From Aliikangiella sp965214955 (GTDB lineage: Bacteria; Pseudomonadota; Gammaproteobacteria; Enterobacterales; Kangiellaceae): a DNA stretch of 64,000 bases. The notes under the pieces are model-generated. The model was not told the DNA's origin. It worked only from the letters and a program-made list of their open reading frames with translations, and made no database searches. Location of the stretch: contig CBDCCU010000009.1 of NCBI GenBank assembly GCA_965214955.1, positions 1,240,001-1,304,000 of the forward strand. Reading direction: 5' to 3'. How positions within the stretch are numbered: position 1 is the first letter of the stretch; each line of letters opens with the position of its first letter. Both the position numbers and the translations under genes were made by a program. Shown here one piece after another: positions 18,518 to 27,912 of this stretch.

Positions 18518-19600
18518 TTAATTTTTCTTAAGCTTGTCATATGCCTTTACAATGCGCTGAGATATTTTTTCTGCAACTAAACCGTCAGTATTGGCCAGCA
18601 CAATTACGATGAGTTTGTCTTTAATTAATATTTCTGCCGCTGCACTTACCCCAGGAGCCCCACCATAAGCGCTCCAACGTGATTTATCTTTTGAAACAAT
18701 TTCTGACCAAGGTCTGCTTGATTCTCTGTAATCGTTACTCATCACTGCTTTGAACTCATCGTTAAGCAAAACATTGCTGTAAAACAAGTTTGAATAAAAC
18801 AAAGCTATATCCTCGGAAGTCGAGTACATGCCGCCATCAGGGGTTACATTCTCCAAAATATCGGTTTTATCTATCTTGCTGCCATCCTGGTTGTAACGAT
18901 AACTTCTCGCTTTTCCTTCTACTGAATCTGTCAATGCATAGAGGGTATTTTTGCTCCCTATTCTTTCTAAGATGTTTTTCTCTAAAATTTGTCGAAAAGT
19001 TTTTTGTTCTATCTTTTCCAAAATAGCACCCAGTACAATGTAACCGTAATTTGAATAGTGATATTTGCTACCTGGTTCAGATAAAAGAGGCGTATTTATC
19101 AGTAAAGGAAGCTTTGCATTAATATCTAACAAAGAGCGATATGTTTTTATGTATTCGTCATTGAATATATCAGCAAATCCTGAAGTGTGTTGTAACAGGT
19201 AGCGAATTGTTATTTTTTTGGCAACCTCCTCTGGAAATCCAAGCGAAAATTTCGACAAACTATCATTTAAAGAAAGATCACCAGACTGAATTTTCTGTAA
19301 AATAAGAACCGCTGTGTAATGCTTGTTAATCGAACCTATTCTAATTTTTGTTTCAGGGGTAATCTCTATTTTTTCTGGAATATCAGCGTATCCAAAACTT
19401 CTATTGTATAAAACTTGATCCCCTTGCTTAACGACAACATTTCCAGAAAACCAATTGTTTTTAAGATATTCCGCTAATATATCGTCTGTCTTCTCAACTA
19501 GTCTTTTCTCAATGGATTCGGCATTAATTTCAAATGAAGCACTTATCAAATACATCAAAAATAAGAACTGAGAAATAACGTTAATAATTGTATTTTTCAT
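18518..19600 (-). CDS. Serine hydrolase of the beta-lactamase/PBP4-like family
   Basis: This 360-residue protein has an N-terminal signal sequence (about residues 1-27, hydrophobic with a NAES end), so it is likely periplasmic. The catalytic SxxK motif is GSINKHY (Ser90, Lys93), and the YxN-type motif is HYSNYG (Tyr-Ser-Asn, near residue 180). The third motif is weak; AYGGAPG near residue 325 takes the position. Class C-like hydrolases of this kind cleave peptides or esters, and most are not resistance enzymes. It is transcribed 15 bases behind a membrane-anchored XRE regulator, indicating an operon. Confidence 0.87.
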   Translation of the reverse strand: MKNTIINVISQFLFLMYLISASFEINAESIEKRLVEKTDDILAEYLKNNWFSGNVVVKQGDQVLYNRSFGYADIPEKIEITPETKIRIGSINKHYTAVLILQKIQSGDLSLNDSLSKFSLGFPEEVAKKITIRYLLQHTSGFADIFNDEYIKTYRSLLDINAKLPLLINTPLLSEPGSKYHYSNYGYIVLGAILEKIEQKTFRQILEKNILERIGSKNTLYALTDSVEGKARSYRYNQDGSKIDKTDILENVTPDGGMYSTSEDIALFYSNLFYSNVLLNDEFKAVMSNDYRESSRPWSEIVSKDKSRWSAYGGAPGVSAAAEILIKDKLIVIVLANTDGLVAEKISQRIVKAYDKLKKN

Positions 19601-19615
19601 AATTTTCCCCTGTAC

Positions 19616-20326
19616 CTATTTCGTTTGCCAGCGCCTTGATATTAAGAAACATCCCGCACCAGCAACCAAAAACATAAATGACGGAACCAAAAACCAGCGA
19701 TTCCAGTAATCGCGAACAGATTCTTGTTTACCAATCAATTTAAAAAAACGTCTTCCTTCGGTAGTGTTGACAACATAACCTTCTCCTTTGTAGAGATCGG
19801 ACAATATGTCCTTCTGCTCCAATCGACTTAACAGTTCATTTCTTTTAGCAAGCAGTTGAGGGGCATCTTTAAGTTCCTGAATTTCTTGATATACCAAGTT
19901 GAATGAATTGAGTTCTTCGTTGGACTTTAAAACACCTTCCGAGCGATAGTTAAATTGAGATGGAGAGCGATCTGGCAGTATGGCAAAAGCGAATAAGCCT
20001 GCACTGATGGTTAATAAAACAATACCTAATATTGATAGTTTTTTTGCTGAGTCTAATTTTCCTTTGTTCTTTTTTGAAATAATGTGTTGGATAGAACTCA
20101 GCTCAATTAACTTTTGAATTTCCTGCTCGGATAAGTTACTAATTAAGTCTTCTAGCTCTATCTTATATACCTTAACTAGCTTATTAAACACTTCATTAGA
20201 GGGTATTGATTTGCCCGATTCGATCTTTGATAAATAAGACTGTTCGATGCCCATTTCACTAGCAACATCAGGTTGCGTTCTTTTATAACTCTCCCGACAG
20301 CCCTTTAGATAATCTCCAAGATTCAT
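19616..20326 (-). CDS. XRE-family regulator with membrane segments
   Basis: This 236-residue protein has an N-terminal HTH_3 domain (residues 3-60: RTQPDVASEMGIEQSYLSKIESGKSIPS is the helix-turn-helix). A hydrophobic helix follows near residues 95-112 and a second near 208-228, with an extracytoplasmic stretch between them. A membrane-tethered DNA-binding protein next to an exported hydrolase suggests it senses envelope conditions and controls the operon, including itself. That is inference; the domain calls are clear. Confidence 0.85.
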   Translation of the reverse strand: MNLGDYLKGCRESYKRTQPDVASEMGIEQSYLSKIESGKSIPSNEVFNKLVKVYKIELEDLISNLSEQEIQKLIELSSIQHIISKKNKGKLDSAKKLSILGIVLLTISAGLFAFAILPDRSPSQFNYRSEGVLKSNEELNSFNLVYQEIQELKDAPQLLAKRNELLSRLEQKDILSDLYKGEGYVVNTTEGRRFFKLIGKQESVRDYWNRWFLVPSFMFLVAGAGCFLISRRWQTK

Positions 20327-20515
20327 TTTTCTAATTTCCTAATCTCTTAAAAATATTGCCATATTCTTCGCTTTACCATTAAGGAATGCAAGATGAATCT
20401 GCATGGAATAATGCATGAATATGAATGAATAAGTTTTCCAAATATGAGTTGGATTAATGTCCGTGAATATAGTTTTATTAGTGAGTTAATGATTCAAGCA
20501 GTAAGCTTAGAGTCA

Positions 20516-21598
20516 TTATATTTTACTCAAATGTTTTTCTCGGTATTCAGACGGTGATAGCCCAGTAATAGCTTTGAACTCTTTATTAAAGCTGGACTTG
20601 GTTTGAAATCCAGAGTCAAACATAACCGCCATAATTGGCCGTTTTGGCTGTTCTACTAGCAATTTTTCGACAAAGTTCACTCTCAAACGGTTCATACGTT
20701 TAGCGTAACTCTCGCCATATTGATGATTAATGGCGTTGGAGAAAAGTCGAGCTGTAACACCGAGTCTATTAGCTATTGTTTTTAACGAAACCACTTCCTT
20801 CGTATAGATGGAAGGTTCTTCAACTAACTGTTCAAAGTCGTGAATAATATCTTGGTAAATCGTAATTTTTTCTGGTTCAACGGCTTTTGTATTGGAGTAA
20901 CTCAATGAGATGTAAAGCCAGTCGAACAGAGGTGACTTTTGCAGTGCTAGGAAGGTCGTATAACTTATGATGAGGAGTTTAAATATTATGGTCAGTAGCA
21001 GGGCGATTGACTGTAAAGATATTTTACCCGCACCTATTTCTAAAACGATTAGCACATCGCCAATTAAAACCAACCAAGAATACGCGGTAAATACCAAAAG
21101 CCAAAGGTAAATGGTTTTGTCAAATTCTTGAGTTGTATTTACTGCATTTTCTGATACTACTTGCAATGCTGATTTTCTTTTCCAACTCAAATGCGATATC
21201 AGCAGGGCATATCCAAGTATCGACATCAGGATAGCAAAATCGGCATAAGGTTTTCCTTGTTCGCTCAGCATTAACATCAAAACCAGAATAGCAGGAATAA
21301 GATGCAGTAAGTGAGAGGGCATCAACGTACTATTGATTTGAAACGCGGATTGAAACATCAGGTAGGCTATAGGACCAAACAAGACAGGCATTGCAGGTTG
21401 CAATGCTGCAGAGAATGCATTTGAGCCATAAGTTAAGTTGAAGCCCAATAATAACGCATGTAATCCCAGTACTAAAAAACACGCAGCAAGTAATCGTATT
21501 GCTACTTGACGAGTCGTTTTTTGAAAAAACAAATGCAGTGCCATCAGCAAGCACAATACTGCGATTACTGTATTCAAATTTACAAGTAACAAACTCAT
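20516..21598 (-). CDS. AraC-family regulator with N-terminal membrane domain
   Basis: This 360-residue protein has about seven hydrophobic helices in residues 5-225, then a C-terminal AraC DNA-binding domain (about 255-358). The DNA-binding part shows the two helix-turn-helix units, with SLKTIANRLGVTARLFSNAINHQYGESY and MAVMFDSGFQTKSSFNKEFKAITGLSPSEYR. It likely senses a signal at the membrane. It is divergent from a secreted serine hydrolase gene, with 168 bases between the starts containing three perfect palindromes. That hydrolase is its most likely target. Confidence 0.88.
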   Translation of the reverse strand: MSLLLVNLNTVIAVLCLLMALHLFFQKTTRQVAIRLLAACFLVLGLHALLLGFNLTYGSNAFSAALQPAMPVLFGPIAYLMFQSAFQINSTLMPSHLLHLIPAILVLMLMLSEQGKPYADFAILMSILGYALLISHLSWKRKSALQVVSENAVNTTQEFDKTIYLWLLVFTAYSWLVLIGDVLIVLEIGAGKISLQSIALLLTIIFKLLIISYTTFLALQKSPLFDWLYISLSYSNTKAVEPEKITIYQDIIHDFEQLVEEPSIYTKEVVSLKTIANRLGVTARLFSNAINHQYGESYAKRMNRLRVNFVEKLLVEQPKRPIMAVMFDSGFQTKSSFNKEFKAITGLSPSEYREKHLSKI

Positions 21599-21666
21599 TT
21601 TAGTTCGGCCTCTCAGATTAACTCTTTACACTTGTGGTGACCCCAAGGATTTTCCACTCCAGGTAT

Positions 21667-21718
21667 TTGTTGTGCAACAAAAAACTTCAAAATTTTGAGG
21701 CCTAAAACGTGTTTTAGG
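21667..21718. promoter_or_regulatory. Three palindromes in the araC-type/hydrolase divergent promoter
   Basis: TTGTTG-TG-CAACAA (21667-21680), TCAAAATTTTGA (21687-21698) and CCTAAAAC-GT-GTTTTAGG (21701-21718) are each perfect inverted repeats and follow one another closely. They lie 49-100 bases before the hydrolase start and are candidate operators for the adjacent regulator. Confidence 0.6.
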
Positions 21719-21766
21719 TCGATTTGGAAGCATAGGATTTCTAACATTAGGCAAAAGGAGTAAAGC

Positions 21767-22864
21767 ATGAATCTAACTAAATTCGCATTAATATTAATCT
21801 TTGGGACTTTATTGCCTGAGTTGACTAGAGCAGAAGAAACCAGTTTAAAACTGCATCAGCATTTGCATCAAATCTTCGTAGACAATGGCTTCATTGGCAC
21901 AGCTTTGGTGACTCAAAACGGCACTTCCTTGTTTCATCAGGCTTACGGAATGGCAGTTATGGAGTGGCAAGTCCCAAATTCGGTAAACACTAAATTTCGT
22001 ATCGCATCTTTGTCAAAAACCTTTACGGAAGTTGTGATTATGAAGCTGGCAGAAGAAGGCCGGTTGGATATTGATGAATCGCTTAAACGCTATTTACCCA
22101 ATCTTCCTGCTAGTTTTGGAAGTGAAGTGACCTTGCGTCATTTACTGACACATCGAAGTGGAATTCCAAGATATTTTAAAATACCAGGCTGGGCTAGTGG
22201 AAAATCCGTTTTGCTTTTCAATAAAAAGGAGTTTTTGTCGATGATAGCGGATATGCCAGTTGAGTTTAAAGCTGGTTTGAAACGACAGTACTCTAGCGCA
22301 AATTACTATCTATTAGGGGCAGTGATAGAAAAAGTTACAGGCCAAGTATTTAGGCAAGTTCTGCAAGAAAAAATCTTAAAACCGCTGGGTATGGACAACA
22401 CTGATGTATACCAGCCAGGTCAGTTAGTGGCTGGTCTTGCAAGCCCCTACAAACGTTTAGGGGGTAAGTACTCCTTCTGTCCCAATGTTGAAGGTGAATT
22501 CTGCTTAGGAGGGAATATCAACCTATCACTCTTTATGGCCAGTAGCTCGATGCACTCAACCACAATGGATCTTGCAATTTGGGCACAGGCACTCGACGGT
22601 AATGAATTACTAAGTCAAAGTAGTAAAGCATTTTTGTTTAACCCCAATACTCAAGCAAGTTGGAATGTGCAAACAATGGCATTAGCAAACAACCAAAGTT
22701 ATAAGCTTATGGTGGCCGACGGTGGACTGGAGGGCAATAGCTCGATGGTAATCAAATTACCCGAAGAACAAATCACCATTGTAATGTTGAATAACACCGG
22801 AATTGAATATCGGCATAAGGCAGAGATTGGTCTCGAAATACTTCATGTGTTACTGGAACAGTAA
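21767..22864 (+). CDS. Secreted serine hydrolase (beta-lactamase family)
   Basis: This 365-residue protein has an N-terminal signal peptide (about residues 1-22). The SxxK motif is SLSK (Ser81, Lys84), preceded by the usual NTKFRIA stretch. LRHLLTHRSGIP and YSSANYYLLGAVIEK carry the conserved Thr-His and Tyr-Ser-x-N-type motifs. A cysteine pair near residues 226-235 could form a periplasmic disulfide. The substrate is unknown. AAAGGAG precedes the ATG. It is divergent from the membrane AraC-type regulator. Confidence 0.9.
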   Translation: MNLTKFALILIFGTLLPELTRAEETSLKLHQHLHQIFVDNGFIGTALVTQNGTSLFHQAYGMAVMEWQVPNSVNTKFRIASLSKTFTEVVIMKLAEEGRLDIDESLKRYLPNLPASFGSEVTLRHLLTHRSGIPRYFKIPGWASGKSVLLFNKKEFLSMIADMPVEFKAGLKRQYSSANYYLLGAVIEKVTGQVFRQVLQEKILKPLGMDNTDVYQPGQLVAGLASPYKRLGGKYSFCPNVEGEFCLGGNINLSLFMASSSMHSTTMDLAIWAQALDGNELLSQSSKAFLFNPNTQASWNVQTMALANNQSYKLMVADGGLEGNSSMVIKLPEEQITIVMLNNTGIEYRHKAEIGLEILHVLLEQ

Positions 22865-22915
22865 GCAATGGTGCAGGTAGTTCGGACTTTTAGCGAGTAA
22901 ACTTTATTGATGACC

Positions 22916-23091
22916 AAAATAAATGTCATTACTGTTAAACCTAACGTTCAATCATTTATGTTTGGAGGTTAACTTACTTGTGTCCAGAAGCGTGTTACGT
23001 TGACCACTACAGAAGTAAGAAAATACCTAATCAACTTGAGATGTGAAAGATGCGAGGTGAAAAGCTAAGATCCGTATTTAAGCTAGACGAA
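22916..23091. repeat. 176-bp direct repeat, left copy
   Basis: This sequence recurs at 24424-24599 with about ten substitutions. The two copies flank the RAYT element at 23102-24412. The left copy contains a stop codon (GATGTGA) where the right copy reads GATGCGA, so only the right copy keeps an open frame. Confidence 0.9.
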
Positions 23092-23305
23092 CAACAAAAG
23101 CAGACAGTCACCGAAATCCCAATAAATAACACTGGCGCTAATGTTTAAATTTGCTCATTAATTTAAGAGTTACAAGGGTTAAATTGTTGTTTCTGAGTGA
23201 GTAGTTACGATACTGTGGTCAATTTCTTGAATTTCAGGAATACCAACCCCTTGGAGTTTACCAAGTCAGTATTTTTTAAAACTTAGTTTTGATTTTTTTG
23301 ATTAT
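23092..23305. other. Left end of a RAYT element
   Basis: AGACAGTCAC at 23102-23111 is inverted at 24403-24412 (GTGACTGTCT), giving a 10-bp terminal inverted repeat around the transposase gene. No gene lies in this stretch. Confidence 0.6.
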
Positions 23306-24277
23306 TTAAGGACTAGCATACAATAACTTAGCTGATTTAACCCCCTTAACCCACTGCTTTTTAAGTTTGCTCGCCAATGCCTGCATAGCCTCAATCGAGC
23401 CAACGGCGCGATAATAGTTTTGCCGATAAGCTTTCACCTGACTCAACCATTCATCTTGATTAAGATTAAGCCGTTGGAATATTGGGGTAAGGTTGGTCGG
23501 AATACTGGCTTTGTTATCATGAACAATGGTTTTACCCGTCCATTCCACTAATTCAATATAATTTTTGAGCTTAATGGATAACACTTTTTCTTTAATCCCG
23601 CCACTTATCGATTCTACGGCTTGGTTTAATTGCGTTTGTGATAATTGCTTTATTCGAGTTTGAATACTGGTATGGTCAGAGTCTTCAAGTGTTTGATTAA
23701 GTCCTGCTCTAATCGGGTTTAAATCGACATAAGCCATACAAGTTAAAGCCGCAGATTCATCCAGCAAGGCTTGAGAGTGAAACCTAGACTCCCAAAAGTG
23801 ACCTTTCACGCCATCTTCTAAGTTACTACGTTTAGCTAATGGCTCATTAATACAACTCATTAACCTTGAAATAGAGCCCAGCTTTTGTCTGCACGCCTCA
23901 AGCTTGTCTTTATCACTTAAAATGGATAACCGTTTGGTTTGGGTTAAAGATTCAATATTACTCCTGCTCTTTCTAATTGGATATAACTTCAGCCAACGCT
24001 CAACCACTTGATTATCAGACCATTGCCATGGAGCTTTGGGATTAAAATAAACCACCAGATGATAATGATTATGCATCACCGCATAACTATAGACTTCAAT
24101 GGCAAATAACTCAGCTAAAAAGAGTATTCGTTTTTCAATCCATGCTCTTCTATGCTCATAGGAAATGCCTGTATCTTCATCGACACCACACAAAAAAGCC
24201 CGCCTGACACAACGAGAAGATAAATGATAAAAGCCTGGGGTTTCGTTATCAATTAATTCAGAGCGTCTAATTGCCAT
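23306..24277 (-). CDS. RAYT/IS200-like (Y1) transposase
   Basis: This 323-residue protein begins MAIRRSELIDNETPGFYHLSSRC, typical of REP-associated tyrosine transposases. The HUH metal-binding motif is in VMHNHYHLVVYF (about residues 68-78), and the C-terminal half contains GHFWESRFHSQALLDE and CMAYVDLNPIRAGL, conserved around the catalytic tyrosine region. Such single-strand transposases act on REP-like palindromes. The gene is intact and lies inside an element with AGACAGTCAC ends. A truncated relative of its 5' end is at 56378-56463. Confidence 0.9.
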   Translation of the reverse strand: MAIRRSELIDNETPGFYHLSSRCVRRAFLCGVDEDTGISYEHRRAWIEKRILFLAELFAIEVYSYAVMHNHYHLVVYFNPKAPWQWSDNQVVERWLKLYPIRKSRSNIESLTQTKRLSILSDKDKLEACRQKLGSISRLMSCINEPLAKRSNLEDGVKGHFWESRFHSQALLDESAALTCMAYVDLNPIRAGLNQTLEDSDHTSIQTRIKQLSQTQLNQAVESISGGIKEKVLSIKLKNYIELVEWTGKTIVHDNKASIPTNLTPIFQRLNLNQDEWLSQVKAYRQNYYRAVGSIEAMQALASKLKKQWVKGVKSAKLLYASP

Positions 24278-24423
24278 GGTTTGTCCTTAAACCAAATGTA
24301 GAGACTCACTATCTTGCAAATAAAACCACTTAAATTCAATAAGCGAAAGCAGAAAAACAGGTGAGAGATTGGCTATTGTTGGTGTGGGTGATTGTGGGTA
24401 TAGTGACTGTCTAGGATCTGTTT

Positions 24424-24599
24424 AAAATAAATGTCATTATTGTTAAGCCTAACGTTCAATCATTCATGTTTGGAGGTTAACTTACTTGTGTCCAGAAGCG
24501 TGTTACGTTGACCACTACAGAAGTAAGAAAATACCTAATCAACTTGAGATGCGAAAGACGCGAGGTGAAAAGCTAAGATCCGCATTTAAGCTAGACGAA
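24424..24599. repeat. 176-bp direct repeat, right copy
   Basis: Matches 22916-23091. The open frame of the next feature begins inside this copy, so the left copy is probably a duplicated fragment of the same gene. Confidence 0.9.
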
Positions 24600-24791
24600 A
24601 ACTCAGCGCTATTTAATAGAGATTTAAGAAATGCTTGGGAGCACTTTGATGAACAGCTAGATATTAAACATGAGTGCCTAGCCTTGTTAAACCAGAAATA
24701 CTTTTATAAACCTATTTGGTTAGAAGTAGTAAGAGTATTTGAATTAGCAAACCAGTTCTATAAGAATGGTGTTAGGTTATCCACAAGTTAA
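24486..24791 (+). pseudogene. Fragment of an unrecognised gene
   Basis: An open frame of about 100 codons with only a TTG start. Residues resembling RDLRNAWEHFDEQLD suggest the middle of a small helical protein, but I do not recognise the family. Its 5' part is duplicated upstream (22976-23091) with a stop codon. It is best read as a gene remnant split by the RAYT element event. Confidence 0.35.
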
Positions 24792-25039
24792 TTCTCTTAA
24801 CAGAGAAAGGGAGGGATGCCCCCAAAAAGCAGGATAAGGAGAGCCAACGAATCGCATGTTTATTGTTTGATAAAAGCTCCAAAAGAAAAGCTTATTAATT
24901 CAGCTTGACTAGATCAGAAAGGATAAATAGGGTTACTCCGACTAAATCAAAACTAGAAATCATTTTAAGTATCATCTTCCAACGCTAATAGAAATGTTCA
25001 GCGTTTTGGACAGAGTACGGGCAATAAAACATAAAACAC
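24792..25039. other. Gene-free stretch with a dispersed repeat
   Basis: Bases 24858-24925 repeat sequence seen at 10265-10335 next to the island. No coding potential or terminator is evident. Confidence 0.5.
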
Positions 25040-25957
25040 CTACCCCCAAAGCGCTTTCTTCCCCATAAAAAAATCAATAAACGCTCTAACTTTGGCTTGT
25101 TGATATTTAACCTGATGATAATAAAGAAAAACTTCTGCTCGTTGCCACCAGTGATCTTGCATAACAGGGGTAATTTTGTTTTCTTTAACGAGTTGTTTTA
25201 CGTGTTTATCGTCTGATGGTTGATTGGCTAAACCAACTCCATTGGCAACGAGATCGGCGATTCCGCCTACGGCTTTTATATTTGATTCCATTAAAACGTA
25301 TTCTAAAGATTGATTATCACTATTGGGCTGGTGGTTGATGATAAGAATATTCGATGGGCTATTGTGTAAATAACCAATAAGATTATGGCTTTTAAGATCT
25401 TCTATCGTTTTTGGTGTGCCGTGTTTTTTTAGGTAATCTGGTGAAGCATAAATACCGTATGCACCTCGCCAAAATAGTCGGGAAATTAAACTTGAGCGCT
25501 GCTCTCCTAAATATGCACCGACTCCCCAATAAATATCGTAGGTGTTTGAATCAATATCAATAGCCCCTTCGTCAATATCAAGCTCTAGAGTTAAATTAGG
25601 GTATTGTTTGGTGAATTCTAACAGCCAAGGGTAAACGGTATATTGGTAGACATCTGCTGACTGAGCAACCACCCTAAGATTGCCTTCAACAGTTTTACTG
25701 CGTGAGTCTACCCATTCGTCTAAGCGTTGTAATTCGCCAAGCACTGAGTTTGTGTGATTTAGGAATGCTTGCCCAAATTCGGTGAGGGTTACTTGCCTTG
25801 TAGTGCGCTGAAATAATGGCTGTTTTAATTGGTTTTCTAAGTTTGAGATCTGTTTGCTTACCGCCATAGGCGTTAGCTTTAAATGGCTTGCCGCTTTGGT
25901 GAAGTTTTTAAACTCGGCTACGGTTTTAAATATGGTTAATGATTCTGTTTTGAGCAC
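25040..25957 (-). CDS. LysR-family transcriptional regulator
   Basis: This 305-residue protein has the LysR helix-turn-helix at residues 1-60 (FKNFTKAASHLKLTPMAVSKQISNLENQL) followed by a periplasmic-binding-like effector domain. The arrangement TTRQVTLTEFGQAFLNHT is the standard linker. It is divergent from a CPBP-family protease gene 135 bases away, which is its likely target. The inducer is unknown. Confidence 0.93.
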   Translation of the reverse strand: MLKTESLTIFKTVAEFKNFTKAASHLKLTPMAVSKQISNLENQLKQPLFQRTTRQVTLTEFGQAFLNHTNSVLGELQRLDEWVDSRSKTVEGNLRVVAQSADVYQYTVYPWLLEFTKQYPNLTLELDIDEGAIDIDSNTYDIYWGVGAYLGEQRSSLISRLFWRGAYGIYASPDYLKKHGTPKTIEDLKSHNLIGYLHNSPSNILIINHQPNSDNQSLEYVLMESNIKAVGGIADLVANGVGLANQPSDDKHVKQLVKENKITPVMQDHWWQRAEVFLYYHQVKYQQAKVRAFIDFFMGKKALWG

Positions 25958-26092
25958 TTAGAACAACCCTTATTGTAAAATATAAGTTTATAATAGCTTT
26001 AAATATACGCTATATATCGTGAAATTAGAATGGGTTAATCTAGTGGTGGTTGATTAAAGATCGACTAATTCTAATATTTTAAGGAAATTAAA

Positions 26093-26824
26093 ATGCCGTA
26101 TATCGAATACCTTATTTGGGCTTACTTTGTAATATTCCCTATCTATGTTGCGCTGACTTATAAAAAAGATCGGCAAAAAGCTGAGCAAAATCCCGCCTAT
26201 AAAATTGTTATTTATCGGTGGACTATGGCTTTTTTGTGGTTGGCGACTCTGCTTGTTTTATTAACGGGAAAAGTTGATTTATCTGGAGTAAATAGTGTGC
26301 TTTGGTATGGCGGAACAAGTATAGGGTTTTGCGTTGTTTTAGGGTTAATACTGTTTGTAACATTATTAATGATAGGTGGAATATTTAAAGTAAAAAGTGA
26401 TCCTCAAAATGATGAGTTGCTGTTAACCAAACTAGCACCTTTTCGTTGGGTGATGCCTGAACGTAAAATTGAGCTGCGTTATTTTATTTTTGGTGTTTCA
26501 ACCTCCGCTGGGATCTGTGAAGAAATTATTTTTCGAGGGTTTCTACTTGGAAGCTTGTTAGAGCTTTTGGGAATGCCTGTTGCGATACTTTTATCAAGCC
26601 TTGCGTTTGGGCTGCCTCATATTTATCAAGGAGCAAGTGGAGTTATAAAAACTTTTTTGCTTGGCGTTTTATTTGCCTGTGTTTATTGGGTAAGTGAGTC
26701 GTTACTGCTTGCAATAGTGCTGCATATTATTATCGACTTTTATAGCGGTACGCTTGGGTATATTGTGTTATCCAGAAATAATGATATCAATAAAGATCCT
26801 AGCGTTGCCGCTATATCATCCTAG
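26093..26824 (+). CDS. CPBP-family intramembrane metalloprotease
   Basis: This 243-residue polytopic membrane protein carries the three CPBP (Abi/CAAX) motifs: EEIIFRG (about residues 143-149), FGLPHIYQG with its histidine (about 171-179) and HIIIDF (about 210-215). These residues bind the catalytic metal in Rce1-like proteases. Bacterial members are linked to bacteriocin self-immunity or peptide processing, but no peptide gene is adjacent. TTTAAGGAAA precedes the ATG. Confidence 0.9.
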   Translation: MPYIEYLIWAYFVIFPIYVALTYKKDRQKAEQNPAYKIVIYRWTMAFLWLATLLVLLTGKVDLSGVNSVLWYGGTSIGFCVVLGLILFVTLLMIGGIFKVKSDPQNDELLLTKLAPFRWVMPERKIELRYFIFGVSTSAGICEEIIFRGFLLGSLLELLGMPVAILLSSLAFGLPHIYQGASGVIKTFLLGVLFACVYWVSESLLLAIVLHIIIDFYSGTLGYIVLSRNNDINKDPSVAAISS

Positions 26825-26886
26825 GGGATGTTTGAAAGATCAACAGACCCTAGTGCTGTTGTGTTTTTTCTTTAGTAAGTACGGTT

Positions 26887-27624
26887 TTAAGCAAGTAAAA
26901 CGCGATCAACAAACTTGGTTAACAGACTATTGGAATCGGGTGTTTCTTGTGCAGACAAAAGCACTTTTTCAAGTTGATTTTTACCACTGGTATATTTAGC
27001 TTGATAAATAGTTAACCGTTCAATTAAACATTTTTTATCAACTTCTGGATGAAATTGAAACGCCCAAAAAGGACTATTTTTTAACTTAAAAGCATGAACG
27101 CAAGTGTCGGTGTAAGCCAATGTTTCAGTGTTTGGTGGTGCTGTTAAGGCTTTTTGTTTGTGAACAGATACGGCATAAAAAGGGTTTGGGGTATCATAAA
27201 AAAGTGGATCTTTCTGAGCTTTTTCGGTTAATGAAATCGGTAAGGTGCCCAGTTCAAACTGATCTTTTGAATCAAAAATTTCGCCCTTTAGGGCAAGTAC
27301 GGCTAGTTGAAAGCCAAAGCAAGAGGCAAATACAGGAACCGAGTGTTCAGCACAAAAAGAGAGCACTTTTTTTGCGCTTTCTACAAAAGGGTATTTTTGA
27401 GGATATAGTACATTCGCATCACTTGCACCGCCCACCCAAAGTGCATCAAACCCCGCTAAGATAGAAGCATCAAAATTTGGCGTATTAATGATATTAAATG
27501 GTGTAATTTGTGACTTTTTAAGCCCTGAATATTTTGCAAAACCAGAATGCTCCTCTATAGCTACGGATTCACTTTGTCTAATTTGCATCAATAAAATACG
27601 CAAGCTGTCTCGACTTTTAACCAT
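26887..27624 (-). CDS. Class I glutamine amidotransferase-like protein
   Basis: A 245-residue protein when started at the ATG at 27624, chosen because GAGAG lies at the right distance; an upstream ATG at 27666 would add 14 residues without family character. The nucleophile is Cys102 in ASCFGFQ, and the His-Glu pair is in QFHPEVD (about residue 187). This is the GMP-synthase-type triad. A stand-alone domain of this kind may hydrolyse gamma-glutamyl compounds. The substrate is unknown. It is convergent with the CPBP gene. Confidence 0.87.
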   Translation of the reverse strand: MVKSRDSLRILLMQIRQSESVAIEEHSGFAKYSGLKKSQITPFNIINTPNFDASILAGFDALWVGGASDANVLYPQKYPFVESAKKVLSFCAEHSVPVFASCFGFQLAVLALKGEIFDSKDQFELGTLPISLTEKAQKDPLFYDTPNPFYAVSVHKQKALTAPPNTETLAYTDTCVHAFKLKNSPFWAFQFHPEVDKKCLIERLTIYQAKYTSGKNQLEKVLLSAQETPDSNSLLTKFVDRVLLA

Positions 27625-27757
27625 TAATGCTCTCAGTTGATGGTGAAAAATATGGAATATACACACATAAGGTGAATTGAAATAGTATTTTATAGTGAAA
27701 TTTTAAATCGAAGGTAAAGTTAGAGGGATATTTTCTGATATGCATTTTCTCTTTCAT

Positions 27758-27812
27758 GGTGTTTGTTGGCTAAGCACCCGAAGAGCAAGGCAGTAAGTGA
27801 GATATCATAATT
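27758..27812. repeat. Partial copy of the ~195-bp palindromic element
   Basis: TTGGCTAAGCACCCGAAGAG and following AAGGCAGTAAG closely match the right arm of the element seen complete at 43189-43384 and 49947-50138. Only about 50 bases remain. Confidence 0.65.
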
Positions 27813-27912
27813 GGTCATAATTAGAACATTAATAAGACTGCTTTCTAATATAGTCTGGTCAGTATATATTGTTACTAATCGGTTAGATTTTAATATTAAT
27901 TCAGGGTTTACA

